Part shown: piece by piece, positions 19,660 to 28,300 of the stretch
Layout: each line of letters begins with the position of its first letter
Numbering within the stretch: the stretch's first letter is position 1
NCBI RefSeq assembly: GCF_016862075.1
Contig: NZ_BOMG01000057.1
Location: forward strand, 186,001 to 250,000
Reading direction: 5' to 3'
Source of the DNA: Actinoplanes couchii
GTDB lineage: Bacteria > Actinomycetota > Actinomycetes > Mycobacteriales > Micromonosporaceae
Length of the DNA: 64,000 bases
The notes under the pieces: model-generated
Database searches by the model: none
What the model saw: only the letters and a program-made list of their open reading frames with translations
What the model was told of the DNA's origin: nothing
Translations under genes and position numbers: made by a program

Positions 19660-20449
19660 CAGGCATCCGCAGCACCCGGCGCACGATCGGGTGCCGGAAC
19701 CGGACGACCCCGCCCGCCGAGGTGAGGATCGCGCCGTCCACCGCCTCGTGCATCGCGGCCCGCACCTCCGGCACCGGCCGGTGGGTGCGGGCCGCCAGCT
19801 CTGCCGCGGTGATCCCGGCCGGGGCCGCCGCCAGCAGGACCAGCATCTCCCGGGCCCGGCGCGGCAGCGTCGACAGGTGGTCGGCGACCAGGGCCCGCAA
19901 CGGCGCGGCCGGCGCGGCCCGGCCGTGCGCCAGCATCCGCAGATAGGCCGGGTTGCCACCGGCGTCGCGCACCGCGGTCCCCACCACGTGCGGGTCGTGA
20001 CCGAGCAGGCACGCCAGCTCGGTCGCGTCGCCGTCGGCCAGCGGGCCGAGGCGCACCGTCTCGGCGCCGCACGCCGCCGCCCGGGCATACGCGCCGTCGC
20101 ACTCCGGCACCGGCCGGACCGCGGTGACCAGCAGCAACGCCGACGTCCGGACCCGCCGGTGCAGTCGCGACCACCGGGCCACCGCCGCGGCGCCGGCCCG
20201 GTGCAGATCGTCGGCCACCAGCAGCAGCGGCCGGTCCCCGGCGGCCCGCCCCCGATCCGGCGGCCCGCTGCGCACCTCGATCCGGGCCGGGACGTCCCGC
20301 AGCGCGTGCGCCAGCAGCTCGGTCTTGCCGAGACCCGGCCCGCCCTCGATCCAGACCGCGCCACCCCGGCCACCGGCCAGCCGGCCGATCGCGGCGCGCA
20401 GACAGGCCAGCGCGCCGTCGCGGCCGACCAGCGGCGGGTCTGACGTCAT
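19646..20449 (-). CDS. AAA ATPase resembling a LuxR/MalT regulator without HTH
   Basis: A 267-residue protein from ATG 20449. It starts PPLVGRDGALACLRAAIGRLAGGRGG, then Walker A (GGPGLGKTEL) and Walker B-like LLLVADDLH. It ends with a winged-helix-like segment (LPRRAREMLVLLAAAPAGITAAELAARTHRPVPEV). This is the N-terminal ATPase module of large LuxR-family regulators, but the long helical middle and the C-terminal LuxR DNA-binding domain are absent. It may be a stand-alone signalling ATPase or a stable truncated form. It is divergent from the ECF sigma gene at 20628. Confidence 0.75.
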   Translation of the reverse strand: MTSDPPLVGRDGALACLRAAIGRLAGGRGGAVWIEGGPGLGKTELLAHALRDVPARIEVRSGPPDRGRAAGDRPLLLVADDLHRAGAAAVARWSRLHRRVRTSALLLVTAVRPVPECDGAYARAAACGAETVRLGPLADGDATELACLLGHDPHVVGTAVRDAGGNPAYLRMLAHGRAAPAAPLRALVADHLSTLPRRAREMLVLLAAAPAGITAAELAARTHRPVPEVRAAMHEAVDGAILTSAGGVVRFRHPIVRRVLRMPVTPS

Positions 20450-20627
20450 GCCGAACAGGACGGCCGAACCGGGCCGTTGTTCACCGATGAGACCGACGTG
20501 ACGCCGGTTCCCGGCCGCAGTCACTTCCACGGCACTTCGCCATCAGCCCGGCATCACAACGTCTCCGTAATTTCCGTCCTGCCAGCCGGTGGAACCATCC
20601 GCCGCACGGAATCCGGGGACGACTCTC

Positions 20628-21140
20628 ATGACGATCACCGCGGTCGCGAACGACCGGATCGAGGCACTGCACACCGCCCACTCCGCGAGCCTGCTGCGCT
20701 TCCTGATCAGACTGACCCACGGCGAACAGCAGACCGCCGAGGACCTGGCCCAGGAGACCATGGTGCGGGCCTGGCGGCACGCCGACCGGCTGCCGGACGA
20801 CTTCGCCGCCGAACGCCGCTGGCTGTTCACCGTCGCCCGGAACCTGGTCATCGACCTGTTCCGGGCCCGCAAGAGCCGCCCGCCGGAGACCCCGGTGCTC
20901 GACCTCGGCTGGATCAGCACCGCCGCGGACACCCCCGAGGCGGCCATCGCCACCCAGTCGATCCTGACCGCGTTCCAGCGCCTGTCCGAGGCCCAGCGCG
21001 GAGTCCTCATCGACCTGCACCTCCGCGGCGAACAGCCGCAGGCGGTCGCCGACAAACTACGGATCCCGGTCGGCACGGTGAAATCACGCGCCCATTACGC
21101 CCTGCGCGCCCTGCGCCAGGAGATGGAAGCCACCGTTTAG
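20628..21140 (+). CDS. ECF sigma factor upstream of the type VII island
   Basis: A 170-residue ECF sigma factor. Region 2: LLRFLIRLTHGEQQTAEDLAQETMVRAWRHADRL, then RRWLFTVARNLVIDLFRARKSRP. Region 4: LSEAQRGVLIDLHLRGEQPQAVADKLRIPVGTVKSRAHYALRALRQEM. It resembles the SigL/SigK-type ECF group and the second ECF factor at 31281. No anti-sigma gene is adjacent. It lies just before the type VII secretion island, whose promoters share an ECF-type motif, so it is one of two candidates for reading them. Confidence 0.93.
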   Translation: MTITAVANDRIEALHTAHSASLLRFLIRLTHGEQQTAEDLAQETMVRAWRHADRLPDDFAAERRWLFTVARNLVIDLFRARKSRPPETPVLDLGWISTAADTPEAAIATQSILTAFQRLSEAQRGVLIDLHLRGEQPQAVADKLRIPVGTVKSRAHYALRALRQEMEATV

Positions 21141-21183
21141 GGGCTGTTTTGAAGTTCGGCCGAGTGCGAGGCGAGGCCCAGGT

Positions 21184-21221
21184 GGCGGCACCGGGCGGCC
21201 CCACGCGCGCCCGGTGCCGCC
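21184..21221. terminator. Bidirectional terminator hairpin
   Basis: A perfect 14-bp stem, GGCGGCACCGGGCG with CGCCCGGTGCCGCC and a 10-nt loop, in the 85-bp gap between the convergent sigma factor and lipoprotein genes. Confidence 0.75.
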
Positions 21222-21225
21222 GGGC

Positions 21226-22122
21226 TCAGCGCAGTTTGATCGACTTGACGTCGAAGCCGGCCAGGTCGGCCGCGCCCTCGTCGCCGAACTCCTTGCGCTC
21301 GCCCTTGCATCCGGGCTGGTTCCAGACGAAGAACCGGCCGTCGGCGGTGACCGAGCGGACGGTCAGGCCGACGTCGACACAGTCGCCGCCGGTGACGGCC
21401 TGGGTGGCGGCTTTGTCGCTGAAGTCGGTCTCGGAGAACAGAACCGCCTTCTTCGCCGCTGCCTCCTGCTCCGCGACACCCTCGGTCACCTCGGGCCCGG
21501 CGTCGGTGTCCTTGGCGTCACCGGTCAGCTTCTTGCCCTTGGGCGTGACCGCGAACCACGTACCGCCGACGCCCTGGCCTTTGACGTCGCCGGGTCTGGT
21601 GTCCTGGGCGAAGCGGTAGACCGGCCAGCCGGCGATCGTCACCTGCAGCTTGCCGTCGGGGCGTTTGACGAAGTTGACGGCCGACTTCTTGACCCCGGCG
21701 ATGAAGACCTTGCCGTCGGCGTCCACGGTGACCGGCGGCCACTTCTTCGCACAGTCGTCGACACAGGTGCTCTTGGACGGTTTGGCGGAGTCGTCGTCGA
21801 ACCGGTACAGGGTCAGCCCGGCGCCGTTGGTGACCCCGCCGCCCAGGTCACCGACCTTGGTCCCGGTCAGCTGCACCCAGCGCTCGGAGACCGCGACCTG
21901 GTCCCCGGCCGGCTCACCGCCGTTCATCAGCGCCCAGTCCCCGGTGCCGGGCGTCGCGTCGTTGGTCTTCGCGGTGCCGCTGACCAGCTCGAAGTCGGCA
22001 GCCGAGGGCGCCGCGGCGGGCGGCGCGGGCTGCTCCGCCGCCGGCTCCGTGCCGCCGCACGCGGTCAGCACAGCCGCCGAGGCCACCATGGCGGCCATCG
22101 GCCACCAGCGCATCTTCTTCAT
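21226..22122 (-). CDS. Lipoprotein with Yx(FWY)xxD-type secreted repeats
   Basis: A 298-residue lipoprotein with lipobox LTAC (SAAVLTACGG, about Cys22) and an Ala/Pro-rich linker. The core carries the repeats of the COG4315 family: LTLYRFDDDSAKPSKSTC followed by VDDCAKKWPPV, and VYRFAQDTRPGDVKGQG followed by TWFAVTP. The C-terminal 60 residues form an extra cysteine-containing beta-like region (GGDCVDVGLTVRSV ... QPGCKGERKEF). The family is exported and of unknown function; some members are thought to bind small redox-active ligands. It is divergent from the type VII operon at 22317. Confidence 0.88.
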   Translation of the reverse strand: MKKMRWWPMAAMVASAAVLTACGGTEPAAEQPAPPAAAPSAADFELVSGTAKTNDATPGTGDWALMNGGEPAGDQVAVSERWVQLTGTKVGDLGGGVTNGAGLTLYRFDDDSAKPSKSTCVDDCAKKWPPVTVDADGKVFIAGVKKSAVNFVKRPDGKLQVTIAGWPVYRFAQDTRPGDVKGQGVGGTWFAVTPKGKKLTGDAKDTDAGPEVTEGVAEQEAAAKKAVLFSETDFSDKAATQAVTGGDCVDVGLTVRSVTADGRFFVWNQPGCKGERKEFGDEGAADLAGFDVKSIKLR

Positions 22123-22232
22123 GATCTCCCGATCTCGTGACAGGTCCGTCGGACGCCTGCGTGGACGTAGAAATCGGGGCGCGGGTCATTTCGGAGTGTG
22201 AAAAGTGGGCCGTCTCACCGGACGGCTCCGGC

Positions 22233-22260
22233 GAGAACGCGATCGGCGGGCGGGCCGTAG
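22233..22260 (+). promoter_or_regulatory. T7SS promoter motif GAGAAC-N17-CGTAG, copy 1
   Basis: GAGAAC (22233-22238) and CGTAG (22256-22260) are separated by 17 bp, a layout like an ECF -35/-10 pair, 56 bp before the ATG of the first small type VII gene. Over a 30-bp stretch this copy matches the copy at 29702-29729 at 25 positions, with a run of 17 identical bases. Confidence 0.7.
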
Positions 22261-22316
22261 TCCCGGATATGACGGCGCGAGACGCCGCCGTCGTCACCGT
22301 ACGAAAGGAACGTTCC

Positions 22317-22613
22317 ATGGCCGGTCAGTTGATCCTCGACCCGGAAGCCGTTCAGGCGTTCTCCCAGTACCTGCTCCAGCAGCGGGAGAACCTGCAGAGC
22401 GCGCTCCAGGAGGCGGACACCCGGATGGCCGAGACGATCGAGGCCTCCTACAACACTCCCGGCTCGGAGTCGAAGTTCAAGCCGTTCTGGGAGGAGTACA
22501 TCACCGGCACCAAGCAGGCGATCGACGGCATCGAGGGCATCAGCCAGTTCCTCGACCAGACCCTGCAGCGCTTCGTCGAGACCGACGACGCGACCGCCGG
22601 CGCCATCGGCTGA
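22317..22613 (+). CDS. WXG100-like small T7SS protein
   Basis: A 98-residue helical protein with ribosome site AAAGGAA. Two long helices flank a turn at about residues 46-52 (YNTPGSESKF), where WXG100 proteins have W-x-G; here Gly is kept but Trp is not. The C-terminus carries an aromatic-xxx-Asp export-type signal (FVETD) after the second helix. Size, helix-turn-helix hairpin and position at the head of the operon fit an EsxA/EsxB-like substrate or partner. It probably dimerises with the 99-residue product of the next gene. Confidence 0.78.
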   Translation: MAGQLILDPEAVQAFSQYLLQQRENLQSALQEADTRMAETIEASYNTPGSESKFKPFWEEYITGTKQAIDGIEGISQFLDQTLQRFVETDDATAGAIG

Positions 22614-22702
22614 CACACCGGTGTCCGCGTGGCCGGGCCGCTCGTGGGTGACCACGGTGGCCCGGCCACGGGTCGTCATCACCCACATCGGAAAGGAGTG
22701 GC

Positions 22703-23002
22703 ATGGCCAGGATTCGCGTTCCCGGTGACGAACTGTCCGAGATCGTCGACGCGTTGAGCAGGATCCGGGATCGTCTCGACCGGATCGCCAACCTCGACTC
22801 GGTCGGCACCGAGGACGACGTCGGCGACAACCGGCTGGTCGACGGGGTCCGGGGCTTCGACGGCGCCTGGCGGAAGGGACACAAACGGGTTCAGGAGAAC
22901 ACCGACACCTTCCGCAAGATGGTCGACGGCATTCTGGACAACTTCCGCAAGGCGGACGAGGAGACGATCGCCGCTCTGACTCCCGAGGGGGACCGAACAT
23001 GA
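22703..23002 (+). CDS. Second small helical T7SS partner
   Basis: A 99-residue protein with a strong ribosome site (AAAGGAG). Helix 1 (IRVPGDELSEIVDALSRIRDRL) is followed by a linker, then GFDGAWRKG, and a long helix ending NFRKADEET. The FRKAD segment fits the Y/FxxxD export signal of type VII substrates. Together with the 98-residue protein encoded 89 bp upstream it looks like an Esx-type pair, though more diverged than classical WXG100 proteins. Its stop overlaps the next start (ATGA). Confidence 0.72.
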   Translation: MARIRVPGDELSEIVDALSRIRDRLDRIANLDSVGTEDDVGDNRLVDGVRGFDGAWRKGHKRVQENTDTFRKMVDGILDNFRKADEETIAALTPEGDRT

Positions 23003-23628
23003 CCCGGAACGGCTACCGTTTCGCGATCGCCTACCCGCAGTCCTGGTGGAGCGTCAACCTGCATCCGTCGGTACGGGACGCGGAGATCCGCAAGCGCCTC
23101 CTGCACGGGTTGTCCGGGCCGGAGCAGGCCCAGCACGCCGACGCGATCCGGGACGCCGTCCGGGCCGCGCGCAAATGGGCCGCCGCCTGCCACGACCAGG
23201 GCGCCCTGCAGTTCTACGGCTTCTTCGATCTGGTCGACGGGATCCCGCTGACCGCGCTCACCATGGTCCTGCGGTACGTCGTCCCCGAGGACGAGGAGGT
23301 CGACCTGGGCGACCTGATGGTCGGGTTCGCGATGCACAACGCCGGCACCCCGCTCGGCAAGGGCACCGCGGCGAACCGGACCGAGATCCTGGACCTGCCG
23401 AACGCCGGGCCGGCCGGCCGGTTCACCGCCATCCACGAGGTGGAGATCGAGGGGATCGGGACCACCCGGTTCTCGGTCATGAACACCATCGTGCCGCTCG
23501 CCGGGACCAGGGAGATGCTGATCGTCACCAGCGTGACCCCGAACGTCGACTTCGCGGACCCGTTCCTCGCGCTGTTCGAGCAGATCGCCGACACGCTGAC
23601 ACTGGAGAGGGTGAGCGTCGATGCCTAG
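22999..23628 (+). CDS. T7SS-linked protein of unknown function
   Basis: A 209-residue soluble mixed alpha/beta protein, translationally coupled to the genes on both sides (4-bp overlap before, 8-bp overlap after). It begins with an aromatic segment (GYRFAIAYPQSWWSVNLHPS), then a helical part (AIRDAVRAARKWAAACHDQG), then beta-rich sequence (LTALTMVLRYVVP, FTAIHEVEIEGIG). I recognise no family. The position between the small partners and the large substrate-like protein suggests an EspG-like chaperone role by analogy only. Confidence 0.75.
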   Translation: MTRNGYRFAIAYPQSWWSVNLHPSVRDAEIRKRLLHGLSGPEQAQHADAIRDAVRAARKWAAACHDQGALQFYGFFDLVDGIPLTALTMVLRYVVPEDEEVDLGDLMVGFAMHNAGTPLGKGTAANRTEILDLPNAGPAGRFTAIHEVEIEGIGTTRFSVMNTIVPLAGTREMLIVTSVTPNVDFADPFLALFEQIADTLTLERVSVDA

Positions 23629-25192
23629 ACCTTCGACAGCCGTCTGGACGGTCCTCGACCTGCCCGGCGACCCCACCCCCGGCGACCCGGACATCCTGGA
23701 ACGTCTGGTGGCCGAGTACCACGCGGTCGCCGACGACGCCGAGACCGCGGCCACCCTGATCAGCCGGATCCAGTCCGCCGACCTGGGCGAGGGCAAGGCC
23801 CTGGACAAGCTGCGGGAGAAACTCGACGAACTGCCGGGACAGATCGGCAAGCTGCGCGACTCCTACCGGGACGCGGCCGAGGCGCTGGCCGGGTACACGC
23901 CCAAGCTGCGCACCCACCAGGACGCCGCCGACCGGGCCCGGCTGATGGCCGAAGAGGCGCAGCAGCAGCTGGACGCGGCGAACGCCGATCTCAGTGGGGT
24001 CCAGAACGCGCTCGCCTCGGCACAGGTGGCCTTCGCCGCCGTCACCGGGGACGACGAGGCGGCCGCCACCGCCCAGAACAACGTGGACCGGCTCGCCGCC
24101 GATCAGGCCGCCGCACAGAACCGCACCGAGGACGCGACCACCCAGCTGAACATCGCGAAACGGCTGGCCGCCGACGCGCAGGAACTGCGGGTGTCGGACG
24201 CGTCCACGGCGGTGGTCGCGCTGGCCGAGGCCGAGGACAACGCCGTCAAGGAGAAGAGCTTCTTCGAGAAGATCGCAGCCCTGCTCGGCACGATCCTGGG
24301 CGTCATCGGTTTTGTCGTCGGGATCCTGGCCATGGTCCTCACCGGGCCGATCGGCTTCATCTTCGCCGCGATCGGGGTCCTGGTCGGCATAGCGAGTTTA
24401 GGGGTGACGGTCGCCAACATCGTGGTCGCGGGAGAGGGGATCAAAGGGCTCGCCATCGGCGACCTGATCCTCGGGATCGTGGGCGTCATCGGCGGGGTGG
24501 GGGGTCTCGCCGCCGCGTTCAAGGGCGCCATCAAGGGTGGAACCGGCCTGTCCCAGGTGTTCAAGAACTTCAACAAGGTGCCACCGGCCAAGGTCAGCAA
24601 GCCGCCGGCGATCGATCTGCCCGCCACGCCGCCGGCGGCCGCCGCGCCCAAACCCGCACCGGTGGCGCCGGCCGTCGATCTGCCGCCGGCGCCGGCCCTG
24701 CCGCCGCCCAGGATCAAGGTCACTCCGCCTACCGACGCGCCGGCGCCACCGTCGGCACCGGCCACCCCGACCGTCAAGCCGCCGGCGGGTGACGGCCTCA
24801 AACCGCCACCACGGACCGACCCGCTACCGGCTGCCCCGGACACCCGCCCACCGGGCGTCCCCCCGAGACCCACCCCCGACCCGGCACCCGCACCCGCCCC
24901 AGCACCAGCACCGGCACCGGCACCGGCACCGGCCCCTGCGCCTGTTCCGGCTCCGGCGCCTGCTCCGGCGATCGCCAACCCGGGCGGGTCGATCCTGGAC
25001 CGGATCAAGGCGATGGAGTTCGCCAATCCGTTCCTGCTCAGCGAGCTGCGCGGCAATCCACTCGCGGGCATCAACAACCTGGGAGTCGGCATCGGCGGCG
25101 GCATCGCCGGTCTGACCCTCGGCGGCATCGGCCTCGACAAGGACCTCGCCGAGAAGCGTGCGGAAGCGGCGAAGGCAGCCACCCAGAGCTGA
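23621..25192 (+). CDS. Large T7SS substrate-like coiled-coil and membrane protein
   Basis: A 523-residue protein. Residues 1-110 resemble the N-terminal region of putative type VII-secreted proteins (VWTVLDLPGDPTPGDPDILE ... LPGQIGKLRDSYRDAAEALAGYTPKL). Residues 110-205 are a coiled coil. Hydrophobic segments lie at about 222-245, 248-275 and 285-310 (ending GVIGGVGGLAAAFKGAIKGG). Residues 330-450 are Pro/Ala-rich with an (AP)n tract. The conserved-looking tail contains ILDRIKAMEFANPFLLSELR and a Gly-rich stretch. No nuclease or other toxin domain is visible. Residue 260 is encoded by TTA (24398-24400), a rare codon in actinomycetes that can make translation depend on the bldA tRNA. Confidence 0.8.
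   Translation: MPRPSTAVWTVLDLPGDPTPGDPDILERLVAEYHAVADDAETAATLISRIQSADLGEGKALDKLREKLDELPGQIGKLRDSYRDAAEALAGYTPKLRTHQDAADRARLMAEEAQQQLDAANADLSGVQNALASAQVAFAAVTGDDEAAATAQNNVDRLAADQAAAQNRTEDATTQLNIAKRLAADAQELRVSDASTAVVALAEAEDNAVKEKSFFEKIAALLGTILGVIGFVVGILAMVLTGPIGFIFAAIGVLVGIASLGVTVANIVVAGEGIKGLAIGDLILGIVGVIGGVGGLAAAFKGAIKGGTGLSQVFKNFNKVPPAKVSKPPAIDLPATPPAAAAPKPAPVAPAVDLPPAPALPPPRIKVTPPTDAPAPPSAPATPTVKPPAGDGLKPPPRTDPLPAAPDTRPPGVPPRPTPDPAPAPAPAPAPAPAPAPAPAPVPAPAPAPAIANPGGSILDRIKAMEFANPFLLSELRGNPLAGINNLGVGIGGGIAGLTLGGIGLDKDLAEKRAEAAKAATQS
24881..24970 (+). repeat. CCGGCA-type microsatellite encoding an Ala-Pro tract
   Basis: Repeated CCGGCA/CCAGCA/CCCGCA hexamers encode alternating Ala-Pro inside the large T7SS protein. 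The tract is prone to length change and probably forms an extended wall-spanning spacer. Confidence 0.8.
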
Positions 25193-25203
25193 CCTCCCGA
25201 ACC

Positions 25204-25241
25204 CGAAAAGGAGGCTCCCGCAGGGGGGAGCCTCCTTTTCG
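25204..25241. terminator. Strong bidirectional terminator
   Basis: A perfect 16-bp stem, CGAAAAGGAGGCTCCC with GGGAGCCTCCTTTTCG and a 6-nt loop. It has an A-run on one side and a T-run on the other, so it is an intrinsic terminator in both directions, between the convergent T7SS operon and the EccC gene. Confidence 0.93.
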
Positions 25242-25312
25242 CCGTCCGCCGCCGAAAGTGGGCGCCCGCCCACTGGAAGACCGGGTGGGCGGCCGCACCG
25301 CCGGCTGGTGGG

Positions 25313-28300
25313 CTACGCCGGGATCTGGGCCTCGGGGATCTGGATCGTGGTCAGTTTGCCGGTGCCGTCGCTGAGGAACGCCCGGCCGGGCTTGTCGCCG
25401 CCGAGGCGGCTGCGTGGGACCTTGCCGCCGATCAGCTCGCCGTCGCCCGGTGCCTGTGGGCTGATCAGCAGGCCCTGCCGGTTGCGCCGTACCTCCGGGA
25501 TCCAGCCGGAGAACCCGGACAGCAGCCGGTCGGTCTGCCCGGCCACCACCAGGCCGCGCCGCTTCTCCGCGCCGGTTCGGGCGATCTCGGTGAGCAGCGA
25601 GTCGGCCATCGACTTGGCCAGGTTGTCGGCGTCGTCCATGACGATCACCACCGGCTCCGGAGTCCCGGCGAGCAACTCGGTGAGCTGCGCCTTCGGCACG
25701 TCGTCGCCGGCGAACACCTCCAGGACCCCGGGCCGCCCGGCCAGGTCGCGCAGCGGCGAGCGCCGGGGCGCCACCACGATCAGCCGCGTCCCGCCCTCCA
25801 GCAGCGACAGTGCCATCACCAGCAGCGTGTTGCTGCGGCCGGAACGGGGTGGGCCGCCGATCACGAACGTCGGGTTGATCGCGAGGTCCGGCCCGAGCGC
25901 GGCCAGTTCGTCCCCGCCGACCCCGGCGAGCGCCCACAGCGGACCGGGCCGCGGCACCGGCGTGTACTTCGCCGCCTCGGACAGGCCGAGCCGGTCGGGC
26001 AGCTGGTCGACCCGGAACGGGCGACCGGAAACGGGCAGGTCGGCGTCGCGGGCGGTGGCCGCGAGCGCGATCGCCTGCAGTGCCGCCGCCTGCCCCTGGC
26101 CGCTGGCCTCGCCGGGCAGCAGGGCGATCTGCAGTTCCGCCTTGTCACCGGCTCGTAGCGCCCGGCCGGCCGGGATGTCGTCCGGCACCGCCCGCTGCGG
26201 CACCCCGATCATCATGTACTCGGACTTGTCGTTGAGCCGCAGCACCAGTTTGTCCTCGGTGGTGGCGGACAGACGGGTGGAGAACATCGACCGGTCACCG
26301 GCGATGATCAGGTGCACACCGACGCTGGCGCCTTCCCGGAGCAGGGTCAGGATGCCGCTGAGCAGGGCTCCCCCGTCGTACTCGGTGAGGGTCTTGTCGA
26401 AGACCTCCCACCTGTCGAACAGCACCACCAGGTGCGGCGGGCGCTGCTCGGCTGGCCGGGCACGGCGCAGTTCCGGCAGGTCGGCGGCGCCGGCCCGGGA
26501 CAGCAGTTCCTGCCGGCGGGCCACCTCGCGGGTGAGCCGGGCGACCAGGCGGGCCATCCGGTCCGGCTGGGTGCGCTGGACGACCGCGCCGGTGTGCGGC
26601 AGTGTCTCCAGGGCCAGCAGGGCGCCGTTGCCGCAGTCGATGCCGTACAGGTGGACGTCGCTGCTGCGGTGGGCGCGGGCGATGGCGCCGGCGATGGTCC
26701 GCAGCGCCTGGGACCTGCCGGACCGCGGCGACCCGATCAGGTGCAGGTGCCCGAAACCGGCGAAGTCCAGGGTGAGCGGTGTCCGGGCCTGCTCGGCCGG
26801 CAGGTCGACCAGGCCGAAGCCGACCGGGGCCAGGTCGTAGCCGTGCGACGGGAACTGCGGCAGGTCGTCCAGGGCGACCGATCCGGTCAGCGCGGGCAGC
26901 CACGGGCTGTGCTGTTCCGGGATGCCGAGGCCGGTGTTCGCGCCGCGGATCGCCGCGACCAGGTCGGCCAGGTCGGTGACGATCTCTCCGGCGCTCGCCG
27001 GGGCGGCGGCCGGGCGGGGCCGGGCCGGGACCGGATCGCCCAGGTTCTCCCAGAGCACGGTGCGGATCCACGGTTCCTCGATGGTCACCGTGGTGGCGCC
27101 GGGTCGGCGGCCACCGACCCGGGCGGCCTGGAACGGGATCAGCGTGTTCTGGCCCAGCCGCACATAGGCGCGACCGGGGGCGCTCTTCGCGATCGACGCC
27201 GCCTCCGGTGAGCTGATCACGTCGGTGCTCTCGCTCTTGTCGGTCATCCGCAGCGCGATCCGCAGGTTGGTGTTGGCCCGGATCTCCGGCGACACCACAC
27301 CGCCCGGCCGCTGGGTGGCCAGGATCAGGTGGATGCCCAGCGACCGGCCACGCTGGGCGATGTTGACCAGGCCCTTGACGAAGTCCGGCAGCTCACGGGC
27401 GAGCGAGGCGAACTCGTCGATCACGATCAGCAGGCGGGGCAGCGCGGCCAGGCCGGGCTGCCGTCCGGTCAGGTCGATGTAGTCCTCGATGTCCTTGGCG
27501 CCGGCCGCGGCCAGGATGTGCTCACGCCGTCTCAGTTCGGCGCCGAGCGACACCAGGGCCCGTTCCACCAGGTGGGTGTCCAGGTCGGTGACCATGCCGA
27601 CGGTGTGCGGCAGCGCCACGCACTCCTTGAACGCCGAACCACCCTTGTAGTCGACCAGCACGAACGTCATGGCGTCCGGCCGGTTCCCGGCGGCGAGCGA
27701 GGCGACCAGCGTCTGCAGCAGCTCCGACTTGCCGGCGCCGGTGGTGCCGGCCACCAGTCCGTGCGGGCCGTCGCGGCGGATGTCCAGGGAGAACGCTCCG
27801 TCCAGGGAGATTCCCATCACCGCCGATGTCGTACGCCCACCGGCACGCCACCGGGCCGCGACCGCTTCGGCGCTCGGCCGGTCCATCGCGATCACGTCGA
27901 GCAGCCGCACCGAGGCGGGCAGCACCGAGTCCTCGGTGTCCGCGCCACCCGGGTCACGCAGCACACCGAGCACCCGGCCGATCGACTCGCCCCATTCACG
28001 GGTGACCTCGTCCACGCGTACCGCGGCAAGGGTCTTCTCGCCGGAACGGCCGACCTTGACGCGGCCGTCGGGCTGCTCGGCGACCACCGCCAGGCACTCC
28101 TCGGGCAGCAGCCGTTCCTCGGCGTCCAGGCAGATCGCGTGCACACCGACCGCCGGGCCGTCGCGCAGGATCTGGACCACGCCGGGCAGCGACCGCAGTC
28201 GCCGCGCGCCGTCGAAGACGACCAGCACGGTGCCGTGCACGGCACCGGAGCCGGCCGCCGCCCGCGCCTCGATCATCGCGCTGAGCTCGGCGACCCGGGT

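Noticed and set aside
15303..19946. A 1547-codon open frame on the plus strand through the HEAT-like gene and the secreted-protein gene.
   Set aside because: Composition is low-complexity Arg/Gly/Gln/His and it crosses two real genes on both strands; it is a GC-rich shadow.
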